Source: an uncultured SAR86 cluster bacterium (GTDB taxonomy: Bacteria > Pseudomonadota > Gammaproteobacteria > Magnimaribacterales > D2472). From it: a stretch of 64,000 nt of DNA. The notes under the pieces are model-generated. The model did not search any database. It was not told the origin of the DNA and worked only from the letters and a program-made list of their open reading frames with translations. The first letter of the stretch is position 1; each line of letters starts with the position of its first letter. This document shows, piece by piece, positions 8,485 through 17,559 of the stretch. Location of the stretch: assembly GCA_902594515.1 (NCBI GenBank), contig CACJML010000002.1, positions 192,911 to 256,910 on the forward strand, given 5' to 3'. Both the position numbers and the translations under genes were made by a program.

Positions 8485-9093
8485 CTACTTATCGTCGTCG
8501 TCCCCGAGAATTGCGTCTTTAACGCTCTCAGCAACATCCTTAACCCCTTCAATAGCAGCATCAACTGTTTCACCAACAGTTTCAACCACTTCTTCAGCTA
8601 CGTCTTTGACGCCTTCAGCAACTTCACTAGCAACATCAACAACACCTTCAACTGCTGCAGAAGCTGTTTCCACTGCTCCTTCAACAACCTCACCTGCTAC
8701 ATCTGCTACTGCATCAACTGCTGCTCCAGCTGTCTCAGCTACGCCTTCAACAACTTCTTTAGCGGCACCAACAACATCGCCTTCTTTTAATTCATCTAAA
8801 ACTTCTTTTCCTGCTTCAGCAACTTCACCAGCTACATCTTTAACGCCTTCGATAGCAGCATCAACTGTTTCACCAACAGTTTCAACCACTTCGCCAGCAA
8901 CTTCTTTCGCTGTGTCTACGACTTCTTCAGCAGTTTCTTTAACGCCTTCTGCAGCTGCAGATGCTGTTTCAACAACACCTTCCACAGCTTCACTGGCTAC
9001 ATCACCAACAGCACCAACAGTTTCTTTGGTGACGTCTGCAACACCCTCAACAACGTCTTTAGCGCCATCGACAATTTTATTATCTTCGCTCAT
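8485..9093 (-). CDS. Repetitive LEA-like / amphipathic helical protein
   Basis: I do not recognise a named family. From the preferred start the protein is about 202 residues and almost wholly built of Val, Ala, Glu, Gly, Thr, Asp and Lys. It has 11-residue-like repeats such as 'AVEGVVETASAAAEGVKETA' and 'VETVGETVDAAIEGVKDVA', the latter present twice. There are no Cys, Trp or Pro residues, and the C-terminus is acidic ('LGDDDDK'). This resembles group 3 LEA or apolipoprotein-like amphipathic helices that protect membranes or proteins under stress (inference). The ORF track starts at 9126. I choose the ATG at 9093 (MSEDNK) because AGAGGA lies 6 bases before it. It has a strong terminator of its own, so it is monocistronic. 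A possible promoter (CTGACA, 17 bases, TAAATT) lies upstream. Confidence 0.75.
   Translation of the reverse strand: MSEDNKIVDGAKDVVEGVADVTKETVGAVGDVASEAVEGVVETASAAAEGVKETAEEVVDTAKEVAGEVVETVGETVDAAIEGVKDVAGEVAEAGKEVLDELKEGDVVGAAKEVVEGVAETAGAAVDAVADVAGEVVEGAVETASAAVEGVVDVASEVAEGVKDVAEEVVETVGETVDAAIEGVKDVAESVKDAILGDDDDK
8552..8892. repeat. Pair of 41-bp identical direct repeats, 300 bp apart, inside the LEA-like gene
   Basis: The bases at 8552-8592 and 8852-8892 are identical, with near-identity extending a further 10 bases or so to the left. The offset is exactly 300 bp (100 codons), so the repeat keeps frame. It encodes the duplicated 'VETVGETVDAAI' block and points to internal duplication or gene conversion. 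Confidence 0.85.
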
Positions 9094-9231
9094 AAATATC
9101 CTCTTAAAAAAATTTAATATTCTCATGACTTTTTGTCAGTTTTCCCCAAAAAGGATACATAGATTAACAATTTCTGATCAAAAACAAAAGCGATTCTAGT
9201 AAATTTAAGTAAATTTAAAACGTTTTTTTGA

Positions 9232-10614
9232 TTAATTTCTTTGTTTGATGAAAGATTCCGTCGCATTCAAGATAGTTTGGTCCTCAGAATCTTTCAATTT
9301 TTCTATTTCTGCTAGGATTTTTTCAGTTGAACCCCAGGGCCCTTCCTCATTCAAACGTTGATTTAGAAAGCCCTCATACCTTTTTTGCATGTCTTCGGGA
9401 GCCTCTGAGGGATACATTTGACAAACCAGTCTTTCAGCAAAGAGTCTAAAACGCTCATCTTCAATGTTTCTTGCTATTTTAATTCGGTATGACGGCTCTT
9501 CAATACGATGAAAATCGTCCATTAGTTCCTTATCGGATGGTTTTGGGAAACCCCCTGCATAAATGAGCTGTTCAATATGTTCGGGTTCTTTAAAATTAAA
9601 AATACGATCTGCCATCGCATCGCTTACCAGCGCATGAAAGTCAGTATTATTTTTAACAAGCTCAGCCCTTTTAATAAGAACATTAATATCCATATCAAAT
9701 ATTGCATTATCCTGAATCATTTCTTGAGGACATATGGGAATGGTTTTATTAATTTTATATTTTTTAAGCGGTCCATCACGCCCTCCTTTATGAACCATGC
9801 TAAAGATATCCGAAGTTTCCAAAGAAAAAATCTCTTCGGGATCAAAACTTAAATCAAAAAACACTATTTCATTAGGTCGGGTAGCATCTGCCCCACAAAT
9901 AACTACAGGATATCTAAAACGTTCGCGACGATAGACTTCTCCAAGCGCTAAAAAGGTTTTGCAATTAATGGCAGCTTGCATTCCAGGCTTGGTTGCAGTT
10001 GAGATAAAAAAATCGATCCACTCAGGTATATGGCCATCAATAATTTTAAGGAGCTCTAACATCAATCTGCAGTCGGCTATCGCATCATGCGCATCATCAT
10101 TGCTAATGTTGTTTGCAGCCGCTAAATCCTCAAGCTTTAAACTAATGCCCGGACCGCCAGAGTGTAAAGGAATTTCAATTACATTATCAAAATAACATGC
10201 AAGGTTTTGCAGCATTAAAAAAAGATCAAGCCTGCCATTGCCGTTGGTATTGGTTAGATAGATATCTAATAGGTTCCAATAAAATTGTCTTCGAATTAAT
10301 TCCTCATCGAATGCATGACCGTTATAAGTCACGAAAGTACCTGGACCATCTACCGTCCACTCACGCCACTGTCGATGCAAGTCGCTCATCATTTGATAAT
10401 GCGAAGTATTTGATTTAAATAACTCAATTTTTTTATTGGTGAGCATAGCTTTGGGTTGAGGATTAACCCATGGGAGTGGTCTGCACCCAATATTTTGTTG
10501 TGCTAATTCTTCAAAACTGCGATTGGTTTGGATGGAACCGCACTGCAAAATTTGAGAAAAATCTTTCTGAATCCCTGAGGTCTCTGTATCGTAAAAGATC
10601 AGATTAGCTGGCAA
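9232..10614 (-). CDS. sbcB: Exodeoxyribonuclease I (SbcB/ExoI-like)
   Basis: The 460-residue protein starts with a DnaQ-type 3'-5' exonuclease fold. Exo I is 'FYDTETSG', Exo II is 'TYNGHAFDEELIRRQFYWNL', and Exo III is the 'NDDAHDAIADC' region. These match the order and spacing of E. coli ExoI, including 'LPWVNPQPKAMLTNKKIE' at the place of 'LPQPGAVLITGI'. The C-terminal part fits the ExoI SH3-like and helical extension. It degrades single-stranded DNA 3' to 5' in recombination and repair. The start has no alternative nearby. It is adjacent (11 bases) to an acyl-CoA dehydrogenase gene on the same strand, without functional connection. Confidence 0.8.
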   Translation of the reverse strand: MPANLIFYDTETSGIQKDFSQILQCGSIQTNRSFEELAQQNIGCRPLPWVNPQPKAMLTNKKIELFKSNTSHYQMMSDLHRQWREWTVDGPGTFVTYNGHAFDEELIRRQFYWNLLDIYLTNTNGNGRLDLFLMLQNLACYFDNVIEIPLHSGGPGISLKLEDLAAANNISNDDAHDAIADCRLMLELLKIIDGHIPEWIDFFISTATKPGMQAAINCKTFLALGEVYRRERFRYPVVICGADATRPNEIVFFDLSFDPEEIFSLETSDIFSMVHKGGRDGPLKKYKINKTIPICPQEMIQDNAIFDMDINVLIKRAELVKNNTDFHALVSDAMADRIFNFKEPEHIEQLIYAGGFPKPSDKELMDDFHRIEEPSYRIKIARNIEDERFRLFAERLVCQMYPSEAPEDMQKRYEGFLNQRLNEEGPWGSTEKILAEIEKLKDSEDQTILNATESFIKQRN

Positions 10615-10625
10615 TGCTCTATCGC

Positions 10626-11876
10626 TTAACTCTTGGAAATTTCAGATGATTCCACCTGATCATCTTGAACTGTATGTTTACCAAGCTCATATCTAGCAAC
10701 CGCTCTTCTGTGAACCTCGTCCGGTCCATCAGCCAAGCGAAGGGTTCTCATCCCAGCGTACATTCTTGACAGTGGAAAAACTTGAGAAACTCCAGCTCCG
10801 CCATGAATTTGAATTGCACGATCAATGATCTTGCAAACAATATTCGGAACCGCCACTTTAATTTGAGCGATCTCACTGGCCGCAACCTTATTGCCGACGG
10901 TATCCATCATGTGGGCAGCTTGAAGAGTTAATAATCTAGCCATATTCAATTCAATTCTTGAATCAGCTATCACATCAAAGTTTCCACCAAGTTGTGCGAT
11001 AGGTTTACCAAATGCTACACGGGTTTGGCCACGTCGACACATCATCTCAATGACTCGCTCACCCATGCCTATGGCCCTCATACAATGATGAATTCTACCC
11101 GGTCCAAGTCTGCCTTGAGCAATTTCAAAACCCCTTCCTTCACCCAAAAGCATGTTTTCTCTAGGCACCCTAACATTATCAAATTTTAGGTGCGCATGAC
11201 CATGAGGAGCATCGTCCCAGCCAAACACATGCATCATTTTACGAGTTTCAATGCCTGGAGTATCGGTGGGCACCAATATCATTGAATGTCGCTTATGTCT
11301 CGGTGAGTCAGGGTCTTGATCAGTGACACACATGAAAATAATGATCTTGCATCTTGGATCTCCAGCACCCGAGGTCCACCACTTTTCACCATTAATCACA
11401 TACTCATCCCCCTCAAGCACTGCAGTGGCCGCCATGTTGGTGGCATCAGATGAAGCAACACCTGGCTCAGTCATACCAAAAGCTGACCTAATTTCTCCAT
11501 TTAATAAAGGCGTTAGCCACTCATCTTTTTGAGCCTCACTTCCATACCTAACCAAAACCTCCATGTTTCCTGTATCGGGTGCCGAACAATTAAAAACTTC
11601 GGATGCAATTCCAGATCGACCCATTTGTTCTGCTAAATGTGCATACTCAAAATTGGTCAGCCCGGCTCCAAGCTCACTTTCAGGAAGAAAGAGATTCCAC
11701 AGTCCAGCTTTTTTTGCTTTCTCTTTCATTTCTTCAATGATGGGCGGGACGCACCATCTGCCACCCTCTTCTACCTGCTGTTCATAGAGAGATTCATTAG
11801 GAATGATTTCCTTGTTAATAAATTCAGTAACCTCATCTAATAATGATTGAGTTTTTTTGCTAAGTTCAAATTTCAT
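10626..11876 (-). CDS. Acyl-CoA dehydrogenase (ACAD10/11-like)
   Basis: The 416-residue flavoprotein has the usual ACAD layout: N-terminal helices, the middle beta domain ('[19 protein letters not shown]', '[18 protein letters not shown]') and C-terminal helices ('[20 protein letters not shown]', '[19 protein letters not shown]'). The '[11 protein letters not shown]' ending is typical of the ACAD10/11 group acting on longer or hydroxylated acyl-CoAs. It should oxidise acyl-CoA to 2-enoyl-CoA with FAD. AGGA precedes the ATG. A nitronate monooxygenase lies 26 bases upstream and is probably co-transcribed. The exact substrate is unknown. Confidence 0.9.
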   Translation of the reverse strand: MKFELSKKTQSLLDEVTEFINKEIIPNESLYEQQVEEGGRWCVPPIIEEMKEKAKKAGLWNLFLPESELGAGLTNFEYAHLAEQMGRSGIASEVFNCSAPDTGNMEVLVRYGSEAQKDEWLTPLLNGEIRSAFGMTEPGVASSDATNMAATAVLEGDEYVINGEKWWTSGAGDPRCKIIIFMCVTDQDPDSPRHKRHSMILVPTDTPGIETRKMMHVFGWDDAPHGHAHLKFDNVRVPRENMLLGEGRGFEIAQGRLGPGRIHHCMRAIGMGERVIEMMCRRGQTRVAFGKPIAQLGGNFDVIADSRIELNMARLLTLQAAHMMDTVGNKVAASEIAQIKVAVPNIVCKIIDRAIQIHGGAGVSQVFPLSRMYAGMRTLRLADGPDEVHRRAVARYELGKHTVQDDQVESSEISKS

Positions 11877-11902
11877 TTTTTTTCCTGGTTATAGTAATAG
11901 TA

Positions 11903-12832
11903 TCATTCATCAAAGGCTTGTTGACTCATGGATGAACAAATTTCATTAAATTCTTTGATGGTTTCAGAAATGATTTCTTTCACAGGCTTCATGCTGTTGA
12001 TTAATCCAACTGATTGGCCTGAAAGTGCAGGAGCTGCATTCATATTACCTCCAAAATACAAATCCTGAATGTTCACCATTGCACTCATATCCATTTCACC
12101 TGATTCATAAATGGGCTGGGTGTAATCTGTTTTCAGTGCACGTATACAAGGCTTACCTTTTTTATTTAATATCCAAGTGCCCTGCTCATCAGAATCGATG
12201 ATGTAGTTTTTAAAGTTTTCATGAACCGGGCTTTCTTTACAGGAAACAAATCGAGTCCCCATTTGAATGCCTTCAGCACCTGCTGCAAATGCAGCTGCCA
12301 TTCCACGTCCATCAACAATTCCTCCTGCAGCAACAATTGGCAGATCGGTGATATTTCTTATTGCTTGAATTAATACGAACAGTCCTACCTCTTCAGGACT
12401 TTTAAAACCGCCACCTTCAGTTCCCTCCACAACCAACCCATCAACATTTGCATCTACAGCTTTCTTTGCCCCTGTGACATTAGGCACAGCATGAAAGACT
12501 TTTATTCCTGCATCCTTGAGGATATGGATGTACTTACCGGGATCGCCTGCGGAAGTGGTAACAAACTTAATGCCAGCATTTAAAACAACATCAATCATGG
12601 ATTCGTCTTTTAAGAAAAGAAGTGGTAGATTTACTCCAAAAGGCTTATCAGTTAAGTCAGCCATTGCCATGATTTCATTCTTGCAGTTTTCAACTTCGCC
12701 TGAGGATGTTTCAATAATGCCAAAGCCGCCAGCATTTGATACTGCTGAAGCAAGCTTACTTCTTGCAATCCACCCCATGGGAGCTTGAATAATTGGGTAT
12801 TTTGAGCCTAGGATCTGAGTTACTCTATTCAC
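11903..12832 (-). CDS. Nitronate monooxygenase / 2-nitropropane dioxygenase family FMN protein
   Basis: The 309-residue TIM-barrel flavoprotein carries 'KYPIIQAPMGWIA' at the N-terminus, 'GVNLPLLF', 'LPIVAAGGIVDGRGMAAAFAAGAEGIQMGTRF' (FMN phosphate site, quoted in part) and 'NAAPALSGQSVGLI' near the end. Members oxidise alkyl nitronates or act as enoyl reductases; the sequence does not decide between these. It is probably transcribed with the downstream acyl-CoA dehydrogenase and is divergent from a LysR regulator, which may control it. A related copy (34507-35475) occurs in the catabolic operon. Confidence 0.85.
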   Translation of the reverse strand: MNRVTQILGSKYPIIQAPMGWIARSKLASAVSNAGGFGIIETSSGEVENCKNEIMAMADLTDKPFGVNLPLLFLKDESMIDVVLNAGIKFVTTSAGDPGKYIHILKDAGIKVFHAVPNVTGAKKAVDANVDGLVVEGTEGGGFKSPEEVGLFVLIQAIRNITDLPIVAAGGIVDGRGMAAAFAAGAEGIQMGTRFVSCKESPVHENFKNYIIDSDEQGTWILNKKGKPCIRALKTDYTQPIYESGEMDMSAMVNIQDLYFGGNMNAAPALSGQSVGLINSMKPVKEIISETIKEFNEICSSMSQQAFDE

Positions 12833-12855
12833 GGTATTTTAGGAAGTATTGGCAC

Positions 12856-12870
12856 ATAGTATGTCACTAT
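12856..12870. promoter_or_regulatory. Candidate LysR-type operator (T-N11-A)
   Basis: The interrupted palindrome ATAGT-N5-ACTAT fits the T-N11-A rule of LysR binding sites. It sits between the divergent nitronate monooxygenase and LysR genes, 24 bases before the former's start. A perfect -10 TATAAT for the LysR gene is at 12951-12956, next to a second ATAG/CTAT pair. Confidence 0.4.
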
Positions 12871-12978
12871 ATTTAGACCCTAACAATCCTTTATTTCTAT
12901 TATACAAATTGCTAAGATGGCTTTATAAGTTTGATGAATAACATAGTCCCTATAATAAATCTTTAATACTATTCCACA

Positions 12979-13884
12979 ATGAAAATTAGCTCCTTTGATT
13001 TGAACCTCTTTGTGATTATGAATGCCATTTATACAGAGGGAAGTTTGACCAAGGCAGCAGAGGTTGTTGGAATTACACAACCTGCTGTTTCAAATGCACT
13101 TGCAAGACTTAGAGAGAGATTTAATGATGACTTATTTGTTAGAACTGGGACAGGAATGGTTCCAACGCATAAAACCGAGCATATGATCAATGATGTTCAG
13201 CATGCTTTAAGTTTAATGCAGAAGAGTGTAAATGAGCCTGATGAGTTTGATCCAAATACTTCGCAACGTACTTTTAGAATTTCCCTAGGTGATATTTCTG
13301 AAGGTAGGATATTGCCTTTTTTATTGGAGAAAATTAATAAAACTGCACCAAAAATTGCAATAGAAAGTTTTTTCACAACAAGAGAGGACTTGGTTCATGC
13401 GCTTGCTACTAATGAACTCAACTTTGCCATTGATCCCGTGATCCCTAGATCTAAAGATGTACTTTCAAAAAAAGTTTTTGAAGATAGATTTGTTTGTGCT
13501 CACAGAGCCAATCATCCTCTAACAAAGCTTCCTAATTTCGACATGGATGCGCTGCTTTCTCAAAAATTTATAAATATATCCAATCGAAAACGTGGGCCGG
13601 CTTTAATTGATTTAGAATTATCAAAAATTCAACTGCAACGAGAAGTTGCACTTCGAGCACAGCACTTTCTAGTGACCCCAGAAATTGTTCGATCAACTGA
13701 TTTAGTGTTGGTCTGCTCGCAAAGTTTCGCAAAAAAACATGGACTTCAATTCGAGGAGCTCCCTCTAGATGTTCCGCCAGTTGAACAATATCTAATCTGG
13801 CACAGCAGTGATGATAATGATGGTTCTCACATATGGATGAGAGAGCTCATTACTGAAGCTTTTGATGCTGCAAAAACAAGTTAA
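12979..13884 (+). CDS. LysR-family transcriptional regulator
   Basis: The 301-residue protein has an N-terminal winged helix-turn-helix ('GSLTKAAEVVGITQPAVSNALARLRERF', quoted in parts) and a C-terminal periplasmic-binding-like effector domain, giving the standard LysR length. Its beginning 'MKISSFDLNLFVIMNAIYTEGSLTKAA' resembles the NodD/LinR-type subgroup. It is divergent from the nitronate monooxygenase/acyl-CoA dehydrogenase pair, the usual LysR target arrangement. The effector is unknown. Its 3' end overlaps the convergent methyltransferase gene by 4 bases. Confidence 0.92.
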   Translation: MKISSFDLNLFVIMNAIYTEGSLTKAAEVVGITQPAVSNALARLRERFNDDLFVRTGTGMVPTHKTEHMINDVQHALSLMQKSVNEPDEFDPNTSQRTFRISLGDISEGRILPFLLEKINKTAPKIAIESFFTTREDLVHALATNELNFAIDPVIPRSKDVLSKKVFEDRFVCAHRANHPLTKLPNFDMDALLSQKFINISNRKRGPALIDLELSKIQLQREVALRAQHFLVTPEIVRSTDLVLVCSQSFAKKHGLQFEELPLDVPPVEQYLIWHSSDDNDGSHIWMRELITEAFDAAKTS

Positions 13885-14498
13885 TTTTTTCCAGCGATAC
13901 CGTAATAATTGAAACAGGCTATTTTGGGTCCTTTGATGTATTTCTTTTGTAATTGATCAAATTTAAATCCTGACCTTAAAATAATATCTTCAGTATTACG
14001 ATTTATATTGCAGCCCCCTGCCAATTTACTCCAAATAGGGTTTATTCTATGTTGCCATCTGCGCACTGACTCCTCTGGAGAAATACCGTGCTCTGTAAAA
14101 AATAACTTACCGTTGTATTTCAAAACTCTTTTAATTTCTTTAAGTGCTTTAATCGGATCAGGGATAGTACATAAGCTGTAGCCCACAACAACTGAGTCAA
14201 AGGTATTATCTTTAAATGTGATTTCTTCAGCAGAGCCTTCCATTACCTCAACAGGAATATTCATCTCAATGATTCTTTTTTTTGCAATTTCAAGAGAACT
14301 TATTGCCGGATCAATGCCTTTTACTGAGGTAACTTTATCAAAATCATAAAACTTAAAATTTAAACCGGTGCCAACGCCAATTTCTAAAACCTCCCCAGAT
14401 GCATGAGGGAATATCTGTGCGCGCTTGTTTTGAAATCCCTCTTGCGAACAAACACAATCAAGAAACTTGGGAAGAATGTATGATTCGTAAAAACTCAT
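13881..14498 (-). CDS. Class I SAM-dependent methyltransferase
   Basis: The 205-residue protein has a Rossmann-type methyltransferase core. Motif I is 'VLEIGVGTGLNFKFYD', the acidic loop is 'VKGIDPAISSLEIAKKR', and 'FDSVVVGYSLCTIPDPIKAL' follows, ending with 'FFTEHG'. It resembles UbiE/phospholipid N-methyltransferase-like small enzymes. The substrate cannot be read from the sequence. Its start overlaps the stop of the upstream SDR gene by 4 bases, so the two are translationally coupled. Confidence 0.83.
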   Translation of the reverse strand: MSFYESYILPKFLDCVCSQEGFQNKRAQIFPHASGEVLEIGVGTGLNFKFYDFDKVTSVKGIDPAISSLEIAKKRIIEMNIPVEVMEGSAEEITFKDNTFDSVVVGYSLCTIPDPIKALKEIKRVLKYNGKLFFTEHGISPEESVRRWQHRINPIWSKLAGGCNINRNTEDIILRSGFKFDQLQKKYIKGPKIACFNYYGIAGKN

Positions 14499-15298
14499 CC
14501 GCCGCTTAAATCATGACCTGATCTTGCAACCAATCCTCCGTCGCAAGTGATTGTCTCACCAACAGTAAAAGCTCCCGCTCGGGAACATAAAAATATTGTC
14601 AATCCAGCAATATCTTCTGGGGTGCCTACTCTGCTTCTTGGGTTTGCTTTCGCAATGCCTGAATAATCATGGCCAACTGCAGGCCCAAGCATATTACTTG
14701 GAAACGGACCCGGAGCAATTGCATTCACAATGATATCTTCCTTTACTAATTTTGCTGAAAGCACTCTTGTTAAATGATGCACTGCTGCTTTTGAGGGCCC
14801 ATAGGGATAGGTTTCAAATACTGGAGTGTTAATGCCATCAATTGATCCCACATTGATAATTCTTGAGGGGTCATCATTATCCGCATTAACCCTGAGAAGC
14901 GGTAAGAGTTGTTGAGTGACAAAAAATACGCTTTTTACATTCAAATCCATCACACGATCCCACCCTTCCTCAGAAAATGTATCTAGAGGTTCTGCCCATG
15001 CAGCGCCAGCATTATTAATTAAAAAATCTACAGAAGATTCTCTGGTTTTTAATTCATCTGCAAAATCCACAATTCCACCATGAGAACTTAAATCTGAAGG
15101 TATTGCAATGCACTCTTGTCCGTATTGATCAGAGAGCTCTTTAGCCTTATCAATTAATGGTCCTGCTTTTCTAGCAGTTATATAAACTTTAACCCCGTTA
15201 GCCAAAAAGCCAGCCGTAATCATCTCACCTATGCCTCTTGATCCACCGGTGACAACGGCTGTTTTACCATTAATACTAAATAATTGATCTAACTTCAT
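14495..15298 (-). CDS. Short-chain dehydrogenase/reductase
   Basis: The 267-residue NAD(P) enzyme has the cofactor motif 'TGGSRGIG', 'NNAGAAWAEPL', and the catalytic Tyr-Lys in 'YPYGPSKAAVHH' preceded by Ser in 'NVGSIDG'. The C-terminal 'ETITCDGGLV' is typical of classical SDRs such as 3-oxoacyl-ACP reductases or gluconate dehydrogenases. AAGGA precedes the ATG. It is coupled by a 4-base overlap to a methyltransferase, so the two may act on one metabolite (inference). Confidence 0.88.
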   Translation of the reverse strand: MKLDQLFSINGKTAVVTGGSRGIGEMITAGFLANGVKVYITARKAGPLIDKAKELSDQYGQECIAIPSDLSSHGGIVDFADELKTRESSVDFLINNAGAAWAEPLDTFSEEGWDRVMDLNVKSVFFVTQQLLPLLRVNADNDDPSRIINVGSIDGINTPVFETYPYGPSKAAVHHLTRVLSAKLVKEDIIVNAIAPGPFPSNMLGPAVGHDYSGIAKANPRSRVGTPEDIAGLTIFLCSRAGAFTVGETITCDGGLVARSGHDLSGG

Positions 15299-15366
15299 CG
15301 TGTTCCTTATTTTGTTTCCTGTTGAATCTAATATTAATTCTTTGTATTTGCAATTAAAATGCTCAG

Positions 15367-16311
15367 ATGTTGTTGCTGCATAATTTTCTTATTCTTTGTT
15401 TTGGATTGGCTATTCTTATTTGGGGTGCGGATAGATTTGTGGCTCAATCATCAATCATTGCAAAAAGAATTGGCGTCAGCGATTTAATCATTGGATTGAC
15501 TCTGGTTGCATTTGGCACCTCAGCTCCTGAGATCTTCATTGGTATCTCGGGTATTTTTAATGAAAGTGCAGCTTTATCGCTTGGCACAGTCATGGGATCA
15601 AACATTTCAAATATTGCTTTAATATTTGGTATTGCTTGCTTTTCTCTTAGGAAACAAATCACTGACTCTCTGATCAACCTTCTGCCATTTGTGATTTCAG
15701 TTGTATGGTTAGGAATTGCTTTATTTAATGGAAAAATAAATCATATTGAAGCAATTGTTTTTATCGGGATATTAGGTCTCTTCCTTTTCACCCTTTTCAA
15801 ATCCAATGATTTAAATGAAGAAAATATTCAAAATCAGGCCAGCAGCATATTTAAAGATATCTTTTGGCTGTCAATAGGATTAATTGGATTAATTTTTGGA
15901 TCACATCTTTCTGTTACACATGCCGAGAATATTGCTTTAATTCTAGGGGTCCCTGAAATGATTATTGGCTTAACAATCCTTGCCCTAGGTACAAGCCTTC
16001 CAGAGTTAGCTGCAAGCGTTGCTGCTTTAGTAAAAAAGAAAGCTCAGATGGTGGTGGGTAACATCATCGGTTCAAATATATTCAATCTAGTATTTGTGGT
16101 TCCAATGATTGGATTCTTTTCTACTTTAACCCTCGAAGATACTATCTTTGTAAGAGATTTTCTGGTTTTAGCTCTTCTGAGTACTGCGTTTTTAGCAGCG
16201 ATTATAGTGCTTAAATTTTCTTCCTTTAAGGGATGGGTAATGAAATTCTTTGGTTTAACTTTCGTTAGTAGCTACATCGCCTACATCATGCTTCTGAGCG
16301 GGCTGATTTAA
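15367..16311 (+). CDS. Calcium/sodium antiporter of the CaCA family (YrbG-like)
   Basis: The 314-residue inner-membrane protein is made of two inverted halves of five helices. Each half carries an alpha repeat: 'GLTLVAFGTSAPEIFIGISG' with 'GTVMGSNISNIALIFG', and 'GLTILALGTSLPELAASVAA' with 'GNIIGSNIFNLVFV'. The conserved Glu of each 'G(T)S.PE' motif coordinates the cation. This is the YrbG/CaxA-like layout. It stands alone on the plus strand, and its 3' end overlaps the convergent membrane protein gene by 57 bases. Confidence 0.93.
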   Translation: MLLLHNFLILCFGLAILIWGADRFVAQSSIIAKRIGVSDLIIGLTLVAFGTSAPEIFIGISGIFNESAALSLGTVMGSNISNIALIFGIACFSLRKQITDSLINLLPFVISVVWLGIALFNGKINHIEAIVFIGILGLFLFTLFKSNDLNEENIQNQASSIFKDIFWLSIGLIGLIFGSHLSVTHAENIALILGVPEMIIGLTILALGTSLPELAASVAALVKKKAQMVVGNIIGSNIFNLVFVVPMIGFFSTLTLEDTIFVRDFLVLALLSTAFLAAIIVLKFSSFKGWVMKFFGLTFVSSYIAYIMLLSGLI

Positions 16312-16716
16312 GGTCCTCAAATAGATCATAAAAAATATTGAAATAAAAAAAGTTGCTACTTCAAAAATAAAAAAGCTATTTAAAAAACCTGGTGCTGTAG
16401 GTATTAAAGATAACAGGTAACGGCCAGCTGCAATTGAGAAGGTTAAAAAGGCTAGTATAAATAGTGCTTTATTGGCTAAATATTTACTAAAAAGCCCAAG
16501 CAAACAAAATATTCCTACCATTAAGTTTATTCCCCCATACAATCCTGCTACCTCAGAGTAGCCTATTGGTGCTGATACGCTAAGACCAACAGCCAACATA
16601 AAAGAAGGAATATCAAATTCTAAAATTTCTCTAACTGGTTCGATAACAGCCCAAGCACCTATTCCAAAGTAAAGAATGAAGTACAAAAATAAGTAAATTC
16701 TTAATAGCCAGATCAT
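16255..16716 (-). CDS. DUF4345-like four-helix membrane protein
   Basis: The 153-residue protein has four predicted membrane helices. The central motif 'SEVAGLYGGINLMVGIFCLL' resembles DUF4345 proteins, whose function is unknown. The tail is short, polar and cytoplasmic ('QKHDVGDVATNES'). It shares its last 57 bases with the opposite antiporter gene and follows another small membrane-protein gene by 3 bases, so the pair is probably co-transcribed. A second DUF4345-like gene is at 36550-36927. Confidence 0.68.
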   Translation of the reverse strand: MIWLLRIYLFLYFILYFGIGAWAVIEPVREILEFDIPSFMLAVGLSVSAPIGYSEVAGLYGGINLMVGIFCLLGLFSKYLANKALFILAFLTFSIAAGRYLLSLIPTAPGFLNSFFIFEVATFFISIFFMIYLRTLNQPAQKHDVGDVATNES

Positions 16717-16719
16717 TAT

Positions 16720-17112
16720 CTAAAAAATTTCATTTTTTCGTTTATTGTGAGCCCATCTCACAAGAACTATACCTAAGGTAGTAATTATAAAGAAGATAAC
16801 ACTAATTGTATGAATACCCATGGTAAAAAATGAAATAAATAGAGTTAATGTCCATGCACTATAAGCTACAAAAATTGGCCAAATTGGTGAGGTAGGATTT
16901 CTTCCAGAAAAATACCTAACAACAAAATATAGCATAGTAAGGTAAAAAGCTGGCATAACTGTTCTATGCCTAAATTCGTTGAGGAGTTCAGGATCAATAT
17001 TGACTGCAAAGTAAGGCACATCAAATGAGTCATAAAAGAATACTAATCCAATTGCTTGGATTGCTATCCAAATGGAAGCAATAACTAAAAAGATGTTTGT
17101 AAGCCTATCCAT
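16720..17112 (-). CDS. Small four-helix membrane protein of unknown function
   Basis: I do not recognise this 130-residue protein. It has four hydrophobic segments (about 7-25, 52-68, 78-96, 98-118), a loop with 'NIDPELLNEFRHRTVMPAFY' between the first two, and a basic C-terminus ('RWAHNKRKNEIF'). AGAGG lies upstream of the ATG. It directly precedes the DUF4345-like gene. The 5' end faces the divergent thioredoxin-like gene across a gap of about 50 bases that must hold both promoters. Confidence 0.65.
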   Translation of the reverse strand: MDRLTNIFLVIASIWIAIQAIGLVFFYDSFDVPYFAVNIDPELLNEFRHRTVMPAFYLTMLYFVVRYFSGRNPTSPIWPIFVAYSAWTLTLFISFFTMGIHTISVIFFIITTLGIVLVRWAHNKRKNEIF

Positions 17113-17161
17113 AATTCAAACCTCTCTTGTAAAATACTATTTTTACAGCGAAATCGTGCTT

Positions 17162-17552
17162 ATGAATAACCAATTTAGTGGAAGAATCGAAAATCCTCAA
17201 GTTATTGAGCAGCTCATTGCAGATAAAAATTCAAATAAATTATTTATTTTTGGAGCAAATTGGTGCCCAGATGCTATGAATTTACTGCAAAAACTCAACG
17301 ATACAAGCGCAAAAAAGATACTAAATTATCAGTTTATTATCTACTTCGTAGATGTTGAAAAGTATTCCATTAATATGGAGATTTATAAATCTTTTGGTAT
17401 CGAGGCAATTGAAGGCATACCTAGAGTTTTTTTTGGTTAATAAAAGTGGGAAAGTCTTAAATTTAGAGACTAATGATTATTGGAGAGATTCAAGAAATAT
17501 TCCTGATACGGAGTTTGTAAAGTACTTACAAAGCTTCAGCTCTGAATTATAA
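17162..17552 (+). pseudogene. Thioredoxin-like protein gene split by a frameshift in a T8 run
   Basis: Two overlapping ORFs together make one thioredoxin-fold protein. The first (start 17162, MNNQFSGRIEN) carries 'LFIFGANWCPDAMNLLQKL' and runs to the cis-Pro region 'EAIEGIPRVFF', then stops. The second frame continues with 'LVNKSGKVLNLETNDYW', the expected last strands and helix. They meet at an 8-T run (17427-17434); one extra T would join them into a protein of about 130 residues. The motif is WCPDA, so only the first active-site Cys is present. I discard the 30-residue extension to 17072 because it overlaps the divergent gene's start. It may be a real mutation, programmed slippage or a sequencing error. 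Confidence 0.75.
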
Positions 17553-17559
17553 AGTAGCG

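Noticed and set aside
8552-8892. CRISPR-like repeat pair
   Set aside because: Only two copies, 300 bp apart and within a coding region with in-frame offset, so they are protein repeats and not an array.
8606-9199. Plus-strand ORF of 197 residues rich in Ser/Thr/Ala/Pro
   Set aside because: It is the antisense shadow of the repetitive LEA-like gene; its low-complexity composition follows from the repeats, and the minus strand has the ribosome site and terminator.
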